A DNA stretch of 60,069 bases from Cryptosporangium phraense (GCF_006912135.1 NZ_VIRS01000041.1:1-60069); one strand, 5' to 3'. Numbered from the stretch's first letter, positions 35,637 to 45,279 are shown. Translations and numbers: made by a program. Notes: generated by a model not told the origin, from the letters alone.

Positions 35637-36872
35637 ATGACCAGACTGGACCGCCGGCTCGGCCTCACCGATGCGGTCGTCATCGGTCTGGGCGCGATGC
35701 TCGGCGCCGGGATCTTCGCCGCGCTCGGTCCGGCCGCGTCGGCGGCGCGGGCCTGGCTGCCGTTGGCCCTGGCGATCGCCGCGGTCGTCGCGTACTGCAA
35801 CGCGACCTCGTCGGCCCGGCTGGCCGCGCGCTACCCGGACTCCGGCGGCACCTACGTCTACGGGCGCGAACGTCTGGGCGAGTTCTGGGGGTACCTGGCC
35901 GGCTGGGGGTTCGTCGTCGGCAAGACCGCGTCGTGCGCGGCGATGGCGCTCACCGTCGGCACTTACGTCTGGCCGGCCCACGCCCACGCGGTGGCGGTGG
36001 CCGCGGTGCTCGTGCTGACCGCGGTGAACTACGTCGGCGTCCAGAAGGCGGCCTGGCTGACCCGGGCGATCGTCGTGACGGTGCTGGTCGTGCTGGCCGT
36101 CATCGTGGTGGTCGGGCTGAGTTCCTCCGGGCGGCCGGCGGGTCTGTCGGCCCCGTCGTCGGTGCTGGGCGTGCTGCAGGGCGCCGGCCTGCTGTTCTTC
36201 GCGTTCGCGGGCTACGCCCGCATCGCCACGCTGGGCGAGGAGGTCCGCGACCCGGCGCGGGTCATCCCGCGGGCGATCACGGTTGCTCTCGCGGTCACGC
36301 TGGTCGTCTACGCCCTGGTGACGCTCGCCGTGCTCGCGGTCCTGGGGTCGGCTCTGGACGGTGCGGCGACGCCACTGGTGGACGCGGTGCGCGCGGCCGG
36401 GCATCCCGGGTTGGCGCCGGTCGTGCGGGCCGGTGCCGCGGTGGCGGCGCTCGGGTCTTTGCTGGCCCTGCTGCTCGGCGTGTCGCGGACCACGCTCGCG
36501 ATGGCCCGCGATCGGCACCTCCCGCCGGTGCTGGCCGCCGTTCACCCGCGCTTCGGTGTGCCGCACCGGGCCGAGGTGGCGATCGGGGCGATCGTCGCGG
36601 TGGTCGCGGCGACCGCCGACCTGCGGGACGCGATCGGCTTCTCGTCGTTCGGGGTGCTGGCGTACTACGCGGTGGCGAACGCGTCGGCCTGGACGCTGAC
36701 CCTCGCCGAGGGCCGCCCGCCGCGGGTGGTGCCGGTTCTCGGGTTTCTGGGCTGCGTGGTGCTAGCGGTGGCGCTCCCGCTCAGCGCCGTGCTCGCGGGC
36801 ACCGCGGTCCTCGCCGCCGGCGCCGCCCTCTACGCCCTCCGCCGACTGCTCCCCCCGAACGAACGCGGATAG
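35637..36872 (+). CDS. APC-superfamily amino acid permease
   Basis: 411 residues from ATG 35637, chosen because AGGAG (35627-35631) precedes it; an ATG at 35615 is in frame but has no such site. The first helix GLTDAVVIGLGAMLGAGIFAALGPAASAA contains the APC substrate motif, followed by helices such as GYLAGWGFVVGKTASCAAMALTVG and LLFFAFAGYARIATLGEEVRDPARVIPRAI. About 12 segments are seen. It would import amino acids or amines by proton symport. The first, uncoupled gene to the right of PadR; the regulator may control it. Confidence 0.92.
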   Translation: MTRLDRRLGLTDAVVIGLGAMLGAGIFAALGPAASAARAWLPLALAIAAVVAYCNATSSARLAARYPDSGGTYVYGRERLGEFWGYLAGWGFVVGKTASCAAMALTVGTYVWPAHAHAVAVAAVLVLTAVNYVGVQKAAWLTRAIVVTVLVVLAVIVVVGLSSSGRPAGLSAPSSVLGVLQGAGLLFFAFAGYARIATLGEEVRDPARVIPRAITVALAVTLVVYALVTLAVLAVLGSALDGAATPLVDAVRAAGHPGLAPVVRAGAAVAALGSLLALLLGVSRTTLAMARDRHLPPVLAAVHPRFGVPHRAEVAIGAIVAVVAATADLRDAIGFSSFGVLAYYAVANASAWTLTLAEGRPPRVVPVLGFLGCVVLAVALPLSAVLAGTAVLAAGAALYALRRLLPPNERG

Positions 36873-36951
36873 GACACGCCCGAGCGAGCCCGATCCGCTT
36901 CCGTCCATCGCCGCCGTCCACAGCTAGAGGCGGGCTCTCGCGCCCGGTGAC

Positions 36952-37971
36952 GTGGGGCGCGCACAGTGGCCGGGTGGATCTGCTCGCCCGGCAGTCCGGG
37001 TTGATTCACGGCACCAGGCACTGGCGCTCGGCCTGACGCGGAGCGGGATAGCCTGGCGGCTCTCCCGCGGCTATTGGCAGCGCGTGCTGGCCGGTATCTA
37101 CGCGAGCTTCAGCGGCCCGCTCTCGGAGATGCAGCGCTTGCAAGCGGCCGCGCTGCACGGCGGCACGTGCGCGCAGATCACCGGCGTCGCGGCCCTGCGG
37201 CACCATCGCCTGAGGTATCTACCGGACGAGTCTCGAGTCCACGTCCTCGTGCCGCCGAGCACGCGTCGGAGTTCCCGCGGATTCGTCGTCGTGAGCACCA
37301 CCCGGCGACTCGACGATCACGCTCGGCTCCTGCCGGCGATGGAGATCTGCTCGGTCTCCCGGGCGGGTGCGGACGCCGCACGCGCCGGATATCCGTTGCG
37401 TGAGGTACGGGCGTTTCTCGCCGAGATGGTGCAGCGCCGGCTCACCACGGTCGACGCGCTGGAGCGAGGGGCCCGGCTCGGGCCCAAGCGCAACAGCGCG
37501 CTACTCCGCCGGGTGATCGCCGAACTGACCGACGGCGTGGTCTCCGCGCCGGAAGCGGAACTCCGCGACCTCGTCCGCGGCAGCGCGATCCTGCCGGCCG
37601 TGCGGTGGAACCCCGCCCTCGTCGCCGCCGACGGCACAGCGCTGCCGTCCCCGGACGGCTTGATAGAAGACGCAGGCCTGGCGCTGGAATCGAACTCGCA
37701 CGAGTTCCACTCTTCACCGCGCGACTGGCATCGCACGTATCACCGGCAGAACGTGCTCGCCGCCCGTGGGGTGCTGACGTTGCACTTCACACCCCGCGAT
37801 GTGCGCGAAGACTCCGATCAGGTGCTCGCCCTCATCGAGAAGGCGTACCTCGAACGTGCCGGAAGCTTCACCGGCGTACGGGATCGGTGGCACGCGGATC
37901 GGGCCCGTCCTGGCGAGCCCGGTCCGCGTTCGGGCGGCGTCAGCCGCGGATGGTTTTGGCCAGGGCGCTGA
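36952..37971 (+). CDS. AbiEi/DUF559-type protein with apparent frameshift near its start
   Basis: 339 residues in the frame from GTG 36952. From base 37010 on it reads RHQALALGLTRSGIAWRLSRGYWQRVLAGIYA, the opening winged-helix segment of the AbiEi-like antitoxin/DUF559 proteins common in actinomycetes; the C-terminal part (LIEDAGLALESNSHEFHSS...TYHRQNVLAARGVLTLHFTPRDV) is the Vsr/DUF559 endonuclease-like fold with E-x-N-type residues. The expected N-terminus (VDLLARQSGLIH) is in another frame, from GTG 36974 to 37009. Adding one C after 37009 would join them. So either a one-base deletion has hit the gene or the sequence has an error. The 3' end overlaps secA2 by 32 bases. Confidence 0.7.
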   Translation: MGRAQWPGGSARPAVRVDSRHQALALGLTRSGIAWRLSRGYWQRVLAGIYASFSGPLSEMQRLQAAALHGGTCAQITGVAALRHHRLRYLPDESRVHVLVPPSTRRSSRGFVVVSTTRRLDDHARLLPAMEICSVSRAGADAARAGYPLREVRAFLAEMVQRRLTTVDALERGARLGPKRNSALLRRVIAELTDGVVSAPEAELRDLVRGSAILPAVRWNPALVAADGTALPSPDGLIEDAGLALESNSHEFHSSPRDWHRTYHRQNVLAARGVLTLHFTPRDVREDSDQVLALIEKAYLERAGSFTGVRDRWHADRARPGEPGPRSGGVSRGWFWPGR

Positions 37972-40279
37972 AGAAGCCGTCTTCGGCGGTGGCGAACGGC
38001 GTGTCGGCGACCATGTACGTCCAGGTCGTCGTCGGGCGACGGAGGCCGGCGTCCTCCAGATCGATGCCCTCGTCGGTGAGCTCCGCCGTCGTCAGCGTCT
38101 CGTCGGCCGCCTCGACCACCCGGTCGCGCAGACCGCGGAACGCGTTCACGGCGAGCGAGTTGAACTCGTCCAGCGGCGCTTCGCGGCCGAGGATCCGCAG
38201 GTGGATCCCCTCCCGCAGGCCGGCCAGGTCAGCCAGGTGCTCCGCCCAGGCCTGGTCCAGATGGAAGAGCAGAACATTCGACGCCGTGGCCATCGCGACC
38301 GACGAATCGATCTCGTCCAGACGCTCGAGCGCCTCCAGGCTGAGCCAGTCGCCGAGGTCGTCGGGGGTGGTCGCGTCCAGGATCACGTCGCGCCACTGGA
38401 GGGCGGCCGCCCGCTGGTTCTCGACGATCTCGTTGTAGCGGACGGTCTTGCGGTGGATCTGGTCGAGCTTGCCCGCCGCGACCCGCTGCGCGTGCTCGAC
38501 GTGCTTGCGCACCGCGGCCGTCTCGACCTGGCCGTCGGAGGCCAGGTCCCGGATCTGCGGCACGTCCGGCGCCTGCTCGAGCACCAGGTCGTCGTCGACG
38601 CTGGTGAAGAACACCGACGTGCCCGGGTCGCCCTGACGTCCGGCCCGGCCGCGGAGCTGCCGGTCGAGCCGGGCCGAGTCGTACCGCCCGATCCCGACCA
38701 CGCACAGGCCACCCAACGAACGCACCTCGTCGGACGACGACGCGTCGGAGCCGCCGAGCACGATGTCGACACCGCGACCGGCCATCTGCGTCGACACGGT
38801 GACCGCGCCCCGGCGCCCGGCCTCGGCGATGATGCCGGCCTCTTCCTCGTCGTTGCGGGCGTTGAGGACGACGTGCTCGATGCCCTCCTTGGCCAGCCGG
38901 TCGCTCCAGTACTCCGAGGTCGCGACGCTGCGGGTACCGATCAGCAGCGGCTGGCCGGTGCCGTGCACCTCGGCGAGGAACGCGAACAGCGCGTCGTCGC
39001 GGTACTCGGCGTCGGCGTAGAGGCGGTCGGGCTCGTCCTCGCGGATGTTCGGCTTGGCCGGCGGCACGACGCCGATCTTCAGGTCGTAGAACTCGTCGAT
39101 CTGACCGGCCGCCTCACGGGCGCTCCCGCTCATCCCGGTCACCGTCTTGTACCCGGTGACCAGGGCCCGGATCAGGATCTGGTCGAGCACCTCGCCCGCC
39201 GACGACACCGCGAGGCCCTCCTTGACCTCGACCGCGGTCTGCAGGCCGTCGGGCCAGCGCTGCTTGTCGACGGTGCGCCCGCGCGAGCTGCTGATGATCT
39301 CGACCCGGTCGTGCCGCACCAGGTAGTCGACGTCCCGCTCGACCAGCACCTCGGCGTGCAGCGCGAGGTTGGCCGCGGTCAGGTGCCCCACCTGGTCGGA
39401 CTCGAACAGGTTGTCGACGTCCAGGAACCGCTCGACCGCCCGCAGGCCGACGTCGGTGAACGTGGCGTTCCGGCGCTCGTCGTCGACCTCGTAATCACGA
39501 CCGAGGCGGAAGCCTCGCATCAGCGACGCGAGGTCGCGGCCGTCGTGCACCGCGCCGGAGTCGCCGGCCAGCACGAGCGGGACCAGCGCCTCGTCGAGCA
39601 GCACCGCGTCGATCTCGTCGACGACCGCGACGTCGCGCACGTCCCCACCCTCGTGGTGCAGGACCATCGCCGACCGGGACGTGCGGCGGCGGTCGCGCAG
39701 CAGGTCGAAGCCGACCTCGTGGACCGGCGCGTAGACGACGTCGGCGCGGTAGGCCTCGCGGCGCTCGTCGTCGGTGTTCACCGACGTCACGCCGCTGCAG
39801 GAGATGCCGAACCAGGAGAAGAACCCGGCCGACCACTCGGCGTCGCGCCGGGCCAGGTAGTCGTTGACCGACAGCACGTGCACGCGCCGACCGGCGCAGC
39901 TGTAGGCCGCCGCGACCAGCGCGCCGACGAGCGTCTTGCCCTCACCGGTGGCCATGTCGACGACGTGGCTGCCCCGCACCATGTTGACGACGGCCAGCAG
40001 CTGGACGTCGTAGGCGTCGAGGTTCCAGACCCGGCGGCCGATCTCCCTGGCAACGGCGCAGAACTCCACCAGCTCGAGGTCGTCGAGCTCGGTGCCGGTG
40101 CGCAGAGCCTCGGCGGCCGCGCGCAGCTCGTCGTCGTCGAGTTCGGCGATCTCGTCCCGGCGCGCGTTGGCCCGCTCGACCACCGGTTGGAGCCGAGTCA
40201 GGTCAGCCGTGCCCGGTTCGTTCCTTAACCGGGCTACTGCCCCGGTCAGACGGCTTCGCCACCCGGATTCGCGTCCCAT
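37940..40279 (-). CDS. secA2: SecA2-type preprotein translocase ATPase
   Basis: 779 residues, shorter than canonical SecA1 and in the SecA2 range. Motifs are VDMATGEGKTLVGALVAAAY (Walker A), VNDYLARRDAEWSAGFFSWFG, VVDEIDAVLLDEALVPLVLAG (DEAD region with LLDEA), TGMSGSA, VSTQMAGRGVDIVLGG and QLRGRAGRQGDPGTSVFF. There is no zinc-binding C-terminal tail, as expected for SecA2. In mycobacteria SecA2 exports a subset of proteins through SecYEG. It follows the acyltransferase gene by 13 bases and is last in the run. No dedicated SecY2 or Asp genes are present, so it would use the main channel. Confidence 0.92.
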   Translation of the reverse strand: MGRESGWRSRLTGAVARLRNEPGTADLTRLQPVVERANARRDEIAELDDDELRAAAEALRTGTELDDLELVEFCAVAREIGRRVWNLDAYDVQLLAVVNMVRGSHVVDMATGEGKTLVGALVAAAYSCAGRRVHVLSVNDYLARRDAEWSAGFFSWFGISCSGVTSVNTDDERREAYRADVVYAPVHEVGFDLLRDRRRTSRSAMVLHHEGGDVRDVAVVDEIDAVLLDEALVPLVLAGDSGAVHDGRDLASLMRGFRLGRDYEVDDERRNATFTDVGLRAVERFLDVDNLFESDQVGHLTAANLALHAEVLVERDVDYLVRHDRVEIISSSRGRTVDKQRWPDGLQTAVEVKEGLAVSSAGEVLDQILIRALVTGYKTVTGMSGSAREAAGQIDEFYDLKIGVVPPAKPNIREDEPDRLYADAEYRDDALFAFLAEVHGTGQPLLIGTRSVATSEYWSDRLAKEGIEHVVLNARNDEEEAGIIAEAGRRGAVTVSTQMAGRGVDIVLGGSDASSSDEVRSLGGLCVVGIGRYDSARLDRQLRGRAGRQGDPGTSVFFTSVDDDLVLEQAPDVPQIRDLASDGQVETAAVRKHVEHAQRVAAGKLDQIHRKTVRYNEIVENQRAAALQWRDVILDATTPDDLGDWLSLEALERLDEIDSSVAMATASNVLLFHLDQAWAEHLADLAGLREGIHLRILGREAPLDEFNSLAVNAFRGLRDRVVEAADETLTTAELTDEGIDLEDAGLRRPTTTWTYMVADTPFATAEDGFFSALAKTIRG

Positions 40280-40292
40280 TCGGGTGAGAGTA

Positions 40293-42197
40293 CTAGGGCA
40301 GTTGAGTGACGGCCGCGACCCGCTCCAGCAGGTCCGGGACGATCGCGTCGGCGGTCTCGGCGGTGAAGTGCAGACCGTCCGGGCGCAACGTCCGGCCGTC
40401 GACGGAATCCGGGCACCGCTCGTCGTCGCAGAGCAGGTCGGTCAGCGACAGCGACGTGACCCGGCCGTGGAACTCGGCGGCGACCTGGCGCCGTAACGCC
40501 GTGTAGGCGTCGACGGTCGCGTCGACCGCGGTGTGGGCGCAGGTCCCGGTGTCGTGGCCGAGCCGACGGCACAGCGATTCGGTCATCGGCGTCGAGTCGA
40601 TCCAGACGACCCGGGCCCCGCCGGAGGTCAGCCGCTCCATCGTCAGGCGCAGCTGGGCGGCGACGAACTGCCGGTGCGCGGGCGTGCCGACGTCGACCGG
40701 GTCGCCGTCGGCCCCGCGGACCCGGTACGTCTCCCAGCGGGAGTGCACCAGGATGACGTCCGGCCGGTCCTCGTCGATGAGCCGCTGCTGCACGGTCGTC
40801 ACCACCTGCGGGCAGACCGCACCGGTCGACCAGGGCGAGCCGTCCTCCTCCAGCATCAGCAGGCCGGCCACCGAGCAGGAGCTGACGCTGGCGTCGGTGT
40901 ACGACCAGCCGCGCTCCTCGGCCGCCGTGGCCAGACCGGGGGAGAGGCTCTTGACGACCGAGTCGCCGACGGTCGCGAGCCTGAGCTCGGTCGACGCGGT
41001 GGGCGCGACCAGGGCCCGCGGGGTGGACAGCGCGGTCACGTTGCGCTCGTCGACCTGGGTGACCGGCGCGGTGGCGGCGGCGGTCGCGGCCAGGGTGAGG
41101 GCCGCTACCGCGGCGATCGCGGTGGGTGCGGCGAGGAGAATCCGCCGCCCGGTCAGCCCGAACGCCCCGCGCCGGACGGGCTTCTCGACGACGAAGTACG
41201 ACGTCACCGAGAGCGCGAGCGTGAGCGCGATCTTCGCCGCCCCGTGGGCGAGCAGGCCGGGGGTGGTGGTGGGCAGCCAGGCGTCGTCGAGCCAGCAGTA
41301 CACCGGCCAGTGCCACAGGTAGACGCCGTAGGAGATGAGCCCCAGCGCGACGACCGGCCGGGCGGTCAAGACCCGGTTCGGGTGGGCCACCGTCCCGACG
41401 ACCAGCACCGCCGCCACCACCGCGAACGCCACCGCACCACCGCGGTAGAACCCCACCCACTCGTCCTGCATCGACGCGAACGCGACGAGCACCCCGGCCC
41501 CGGCCACGGCGGTGAGCACCCGGCCGACCCGGGGCCGGACCACCGCCGCCGCGGCGCCGATCAACAGCTCGAACACCCGGGTGTCGGTGCCGTAGTAGGC
41601 CCGCGACGGGTCCTCGGCCGAGTACCGGACCGCCATCAGCACCGCCGACACCGCGATCAGCCCGACGATCACCGGCAGCAGGAACCGCCGGACCCGCACC
41701 AGCACGAGCAGCAGCAGCGGCCAGACCAGGTAGAACTGCTCCTCGATCGCCAGCGACCAGGCGTGACGCAACGGCGACGGGGCCGCGAACGCGTCGAAGT
41801 ACGACTGGCCCGAGCCGATCAGGTGCCAGTTCGCGCCGTAGAACAGCGTCCACAGGCCGTCCGAGCGCAGCGACGCGAGCTGCGACGGATCGACCGTGCG
41901 CCACCCGACCACCATCACCGCGGCGACGACCAGCAGCGCCGGCGGCAGCAACCGCCGGGCCCGGCGCAGCCAGAACGCGCCAAGGTCGAGCCGGCCCCGG
42001 GCCGCCCACTCGTCCAGCAACAGCGTCGTGATCAGGAACCCCGACAGCACGAAGAACAGGTCGACGCCGAGGAACCCGCCGGGCAGCCAGGACGCGCCGA
42101 GGTGGTAGACGAGCACCGCGGTGACGGCGAGAGCCCGAAGCCCGTCCAACGCCGGTCGGTAGCCCAGTCGATCAGGGCGAGGTACGGAGTGGGCCAC
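40293..42197 (-). CDS. Acyltransferase-3 family membrane protein with C-terminal SGNH domain (OafA type)
   Basis: 634 residues from GTG 42197; the frame is open further up but the family opening YRPALDGLRALAVTAVLVYHLG lies 11 residues after this start. About 10-11 membrane helices occupy residues 10-370, with the catalytic His in VYHLGASWLPGGFLGVDLFFVLSGFLI. A soluble SGNH hydrolase domain follows: GDSVVKSLSPG, VHSRWETY, and DGLHFTAE carry the Ser, and Asp-His of the triad. OafA/PatB-type enzymes O-acetylate surface polysaccharides. It overlaps the MFS gene end by 26 bases. Confidence 0.9.
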   Translation of the reverse strand: MAHSVPRPDRLGYRPALDGLRALAVTAVLVYHLGASWLPGGFLGVDLFFVLSGFLITTLLLDEWAARGRLDLGAFWLRRARRLLPPALLVVAAVMVVGWRTVDPSQLASLRSDGLWTLFYGANWHLIGSGQSYFDAFAAPSPLRHAWSLAIEEQFYLVWPLLLLVLVRVRRFLLPVIVGLIAVSAVLMAVRYSAEDPSRAYYGTDTRVFELLIGAAAAVVRPRVGRVLTAVAGAGVLVAFASMQDEWVGFYRGGAVAFAVVAAVLVVGTVAHPNRVLTARPVVALGLISYGVYLWHWPVYCWLDDAWLPTTTPGLLAHGAAKIALTLALSVTSYFVVEKPVRRGAFGLTGRRILLAAPTAIAAVAALTLAATAAATAPVTQVDERNVTALSTPRALVAPTASTELRLATVGDSVVKSLSPGLATAAEERGWSYTDASVSSCSVAGLLMLEEDGSPWSTGAVCPQVVTTVQQRLIDEDRPDVILVHSRWETYRVRGADGDPVDVGTPAHRQFVAAQLRLTMERLTSGGARVVWIDSTPMTESLCRRLGHDTGTCAHTAVDATVDAYTALRRQVAAEFHGRVTSLSLTDLLCDDERCPDSVDGRTLRPDGLHFTAETADAIVPDLLERVAAVTQLP

Positions 42198-43347
42198 TGC
42201 GGCCCAGTACCCAGACAACCAACGCGAACACACTGGCTGTGACACCGGCCACGCAAATCGCCGTCCAGCCGCCCGCGTTCCACAGCACCGCCGCCGCCGC
42301 CGATCCGATCGCTCCACCGATGAAGTTCCCGGTGACGAACACGGTGTTCAGCCGGCTGCGCAGTTCGTCCGACACCGACAGCATCCGGGTCTGGTTCAGG
42401 ATGTTGCCGCCCTGGATCGCCACGTCCAGCAGCACGACCGCCACCAGCACCAACACGACCGAGTTCCGTCCCACCCCGGCAACGACGAACGAGACGAGCG
42501 TCACCGTCCAGGTCACGCCCATCGCGGCGATGCCGAGGCCGCGGTCGTGCAGCCACCCGGCCCGCTGGGCGGCGAGCGCCCCGGCCAGCCCGGCCAGGCC
42601 GAACAACCCGATCACCGACACCGGGTACTCGTACGGCGGCGCGCTGAGCAGAAACGTCAGCGACGTCCAGAACATCGTGAAGCAGGCGAAGCCGGTGCTG
42701 CCGAGGGCCAGCGTCCAGCGGACGGTCCGCTCCCGGGCGATCGCGGTGAACACCGACTTGATCAACGCCGGGTACGGCAGCTGGGTCTTCGGCGGCAGGG
42801 TCGGGATGCTCCGGTACAGCAGCGCCGCCAGCACCACCGCGACGACCGCGGCCACCCCGAAGATCGCCCGCCAGCCGGCCACGGACGCCACCAGCCCGCT
42901 GATCGTCCGGGAGATCAGGATGCCGACCAGCAGGCCGGACACCACCGTGCCGACGACCCGGCCGCGGTGGGCGTCGTCGGCGAGGTCGCCGGCCAGCGGG
43001 GTGAGGATCTGCCCGGCGACGGTGGTCACTCCGAGGGCGGTGATTGCGACGAGCAGCGTGCCGAACGACGGGGCCAGCGCACACGCGGTCAGCGCCACGG
43101 CCGCGCAGAGCAGCATCACCGGCACCAGACGACGTCGATCGAGCACGTCGCCGAGCGGGACGATCAGCAGGATTCCGCTCGCGTACCCGACCTGGGTCGC
43201 GGTGACGAGCCAGCCCGCCACCGCGGTCGAGGCGTGCAGATCGTCGGCGATGAAATCGAGCAGCGGCTGGGCCCAGTAGAGGTTGCCGACGGCCGCGCCA
43301 CCGGCGATCGCGAAGAGAAGCGTGAGGCCACGGCTGATCGGTTGCAC
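42172..43347 (-). CDS. Major facilitator superfamily transporter
   Basis: 391 residues from GTG 43347; the frame is open upstream but in the amidase gene. Twelve membrane segments can be placed, beginning GLTLLFAIAGGAAVGNLYWAQPLLDFIA, with the MFS loop motif as PLGDVLDRRRLVPVML between helices 2 and 3, and GRVVGTVVSGLLVGILISRTISGLVA in helix 4-5. The subfamily resembles YgaY/AraJ-type proton-driven exporters. Its place 10 bases after the agmatine amidase hints at moving agmatine, putrescine or carbamoylputrescine, but the sequence does not show substrate. Confidence 0.9.
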   Translation of the reverse strand: MQPISRGLTLLFAIAGGAAVGNLYWAQPLLDFIADDLHASTAVAGWLVTATQVGYASGILLIVPLGDVLDRRRLVPVMLLCAAVALTACALAPSFGTLLVAITALGVTTVAGQILTPLAGDLADDAHRGRVVGTVVSGLLVGILISRTISGLVASVAGWRAIFGVAAVVAVVLAALLYRSIPTLPPKTQLPYPALIKSVFTAIARERTVRWTLALGSTGFACFTMFWTSLTFLLSAPPYEYPVSVIGLFGLAGLAGALAAQRAGWLHDRGLGIAAMGVTWTVTLVSFVVAGVGRNSVVLVLVAVVLLDVAIQGGNILNQTRMLSVSDELRSRLNTVFVTGNFIGGAIGSAAAAVLWNAGGWTAICVAGVTASVFALVVWVLGRSGPLRTSP

Positions 43348-43357
43348 TGGCCAAACG

Positions 43358-44266
43358 TTAAACGAGGCGCTGGTAGGTCTCCGGACGGCGGGTCTCGAAG
43401 AACGGGAAGAGCGTGAGCCAGTCGCGCCGCTGGTCGAGATCCAGCTCCGCCACGAGCGCGACATCGCGGTCGCGAGGACCCGCGCACAGCACCCGCCCGT
43501 ACGGGTCCGAGATGAACGACGACCCGTAGAACGTCAGCAGGCCTTCCGACCCCCAGCGGTTCGGCACGACCATGAACAGACCGTTCGCGATACCGTGCCC
43601 GACGATCACGTGCTGCCAGAGCGGCGCGGTGTCGAAATCGGGATGATCCGGCTCGGACCCGATCGCGGTCGGGTAGGCGAGGACGTCGGCACCCTGCAGC
43701 GCGTAGGAGCGGGCGACCTCGGGGAACCACTGGTCCCAGCAGGTCGGCAGCCCGAGGAAGGCGCCGCCGACCGGCAGCGGCGTGTAATCCGCGGGCCCGG
43801 GCCGGAAGTACCGGTCCTCGTAGTAGCCGGCGGTCCGCGGGATGTGCGTCTTGCGCCGCTTCCCGAGCAGCGACCCGTCCGGCCCGACCAGCACCGCGGT
43901 GTTCAAGCCCAGCCCGTCCGGGCCCGGGGCCCGCTCGAACAGCGACGCGGCCACGGCCGCTCCGGTCTCCTTCGCCGCCGCGGCCGCGAACTCGACCGTC
44001 GGACCGGTCGGCAGGTCTTCGGCGTCCGCATCCGCGTCGCCGGGCGGGCGGACGTCGGCCGGGTACCGCGAGAGGGTCAGCTCGGGCAGGACGACGACCT
44101 GCGCTCCGGCGTCCGCCGCCGTGCGGATGCCGTCCAGCAGGACGGCTCGGTGCTCGGCGGCGTCCGCATGGAAACAGGTCTGGACCAGACCGACGGTCAC
44201 CGGCGCGCGTTCGGGCGCGGCCACCCGGGCCGGGGAGGCGGCCCGGGGAGCGACGATCAGCTCCAC
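43358..44266 (-). CDS. aguB: N-carbamoylputrescine amidase (nitrilase superfamily)
   Basis: 302 residues from GTG 44266; GTG 44224 or GTG 44200 are alternatives that would be closer to the usual AguB start (VTVGLVQTCFHADA). The catalytic triad is visible: Glu in VLPELTLSRYP, Lys in GKRRKTHIPR, Cys in LPTCWDQWFPE. The KTHIPRTAGYYEDRYFRPG segment is distinctive of AguB. It splits N-carbamoylputrescine to putrescine, CO2 and ammonia, the step after agmatine deiminase, whose gene overlaps its start by 10 bases. Together they form the arginine-decarboxylase route to putrescine. Confidence 0.93.
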   Translation of the reverse strand: MELIVAPRAASPARVAAPERAPVTVGLVQTCFHADAAEHRAVLLDGIRTAADAGAQVVVLPELTLSRYPADVRPPGDADADAEDLPTGPTVEFAAAAAKETGAAVAASLFERAPGPDGLGLNTAVLVGPDGSLLGKRRKTHIPRTAGYYEDRYFRPGPADYTPLPVGGAFLGLPTCWDQWFPEVARSYALQGADVLAYPTAIGSEPDHPDFDTAPLWQHVIVGHGIANGLFMVVPNRWGSEGLLTFYGSSFISDPYGRVLCAGPRDRDVALVAELDLDQRRDWLTLFPFFETRRPETYQRLV

Positions 44267-45279
44267 GGCGCGGCCGGTTGCTGTTGGGTGATGCAGTGGA
44301 CGCCGCCGCCGAAGCGGAAGATGTCGCGGGCGTCGATCAGCACGACGTCCCGGCCGGGGTAGGCGCGCGTCAGCACGTCGGCCGCCACCGCGTCCTGCGG
44401 ATCGTCGAACGCGCACCCGACGACGACGCCGTTCGCCACGTAGTGGTTCACGTAGGAGTGGTCGACCGGGCGGCCGTCGAAGTCGGCCACCGTGGGTGAC
44501 GGAAGATCGACCACCCGTAACCGCTGGCCGCGAGCGTCGACGGCCGTGCGCAGGATCTCGCCGACCTCCTTCATCGGCTCGTGGTCGGGGTGCCCGGAGT
44601 CGGGCTGCGTGTGCACGAGCACGGTGCCGGGCTCGGCGAACGTGGCCACCGTGTCGACGTGGCCGCGGGTGCCGAACTCGTCGTAGTCGGCGGTGAGCCC
44701 GCGGGGCAGCCAGATCGCGGTCGTCGTGCCGAGCCGCTGGTGGATCTCGGTCTCGACCTCGGTGCGCAGCCAGCCCGGGTTGCGATCGGGGTCGAGCTGG
44801 ACGGTCTCGGTCAGCAGCACGGTGCCGGCGCCGTCGACGTGCAGGCCGCCGCCCTCCTGGGTGAGGTTCGACCGGTCGAACTCGACGCCGGCCGCCCGGG
44901 CGATGCGTGCGCCGAGGTGCCGGTCGCGACCCCAGGACGCCCACGACTGTGCGCCCCAGCCGTTGAAGCGCCAGGCGATCGCCCTGGTCACGCCCTCGCT
45001 CAGGTCATGGACGAACGTCGGGCCGGCGTCGCGCAGCCAGGCGTCGTCGAGCTCGATGGTCTCGAGGCGGACGCGGGGGTCGAGGACCTCCTCGGCCGCG
45101 GCCCGGTCGTTCTGGTTGACGAGCATCCGGACCGGCTCGTAGCCGACGACGACGTTCGCGACCGCGGCCCAGGCTTTACGGGCGGCCTTCAGGGCGGGGC
45201 TGCTGTCGTCCTCGAACGTCGCGTTCGGAGTCGGGAAGGCCATCCAGGTGGCGTCGTGCGGAGCCCACTCCGGGGGCAT
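44257..45279 (-). CDS. aguA: Agmatine deiminase (peptidyl-arginine deiminase superfamily)
   Basis: 340 residues from ATG 45279 (MPPEWAPHDATWMAFP), the regular start of the family; the frame stays open to 45408. Key segments: DDAWLRDAGPTFV, GGGLHVDGAGTVLLTE, TRGHVDTVATF and the catalytic Cys in GGGVHCITQQQPA. The enzyme converts agmatine to N-carbamoylputrescine and ammonia. It is the first gene of the minus-strand run that continues with the amidase, MFS, acyltransferase and secA2. No arginine decarboxylase is in the window, so agmatine may come from outside or from a distant gene. Confidence 0.94.
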   Translation of the reverse strand: MPPEWAPHDATWMAFPTPNATFEDDSSPALKAARKAWAAVANVVVGYEPVRMLVNQNDRAAAEEVLDPRVRLETIELDDAWLRDAGPTFVHDLSEGVTRAIAWRFNGWGAQSWASWGRDRHLGARIARAAGVEFDRSNLTQEGGGLHVDGAGTVLLTETVQLDPDRNPGWLRTEVETEIHQRLGTTTAIWLPRGLTADYDEFGTRGHVDTVATFAEPGTVLVHTQPDSGHPDHEPMKEVGEILRTAVDARGQRLRVVDLPSPTVADFDGRPVDHSYVNHYVANGVVVGCAFDDPQDAVAADVLTRAYPGRDVVLIDARDIFRFGGGVHCITQQQPAAPWS

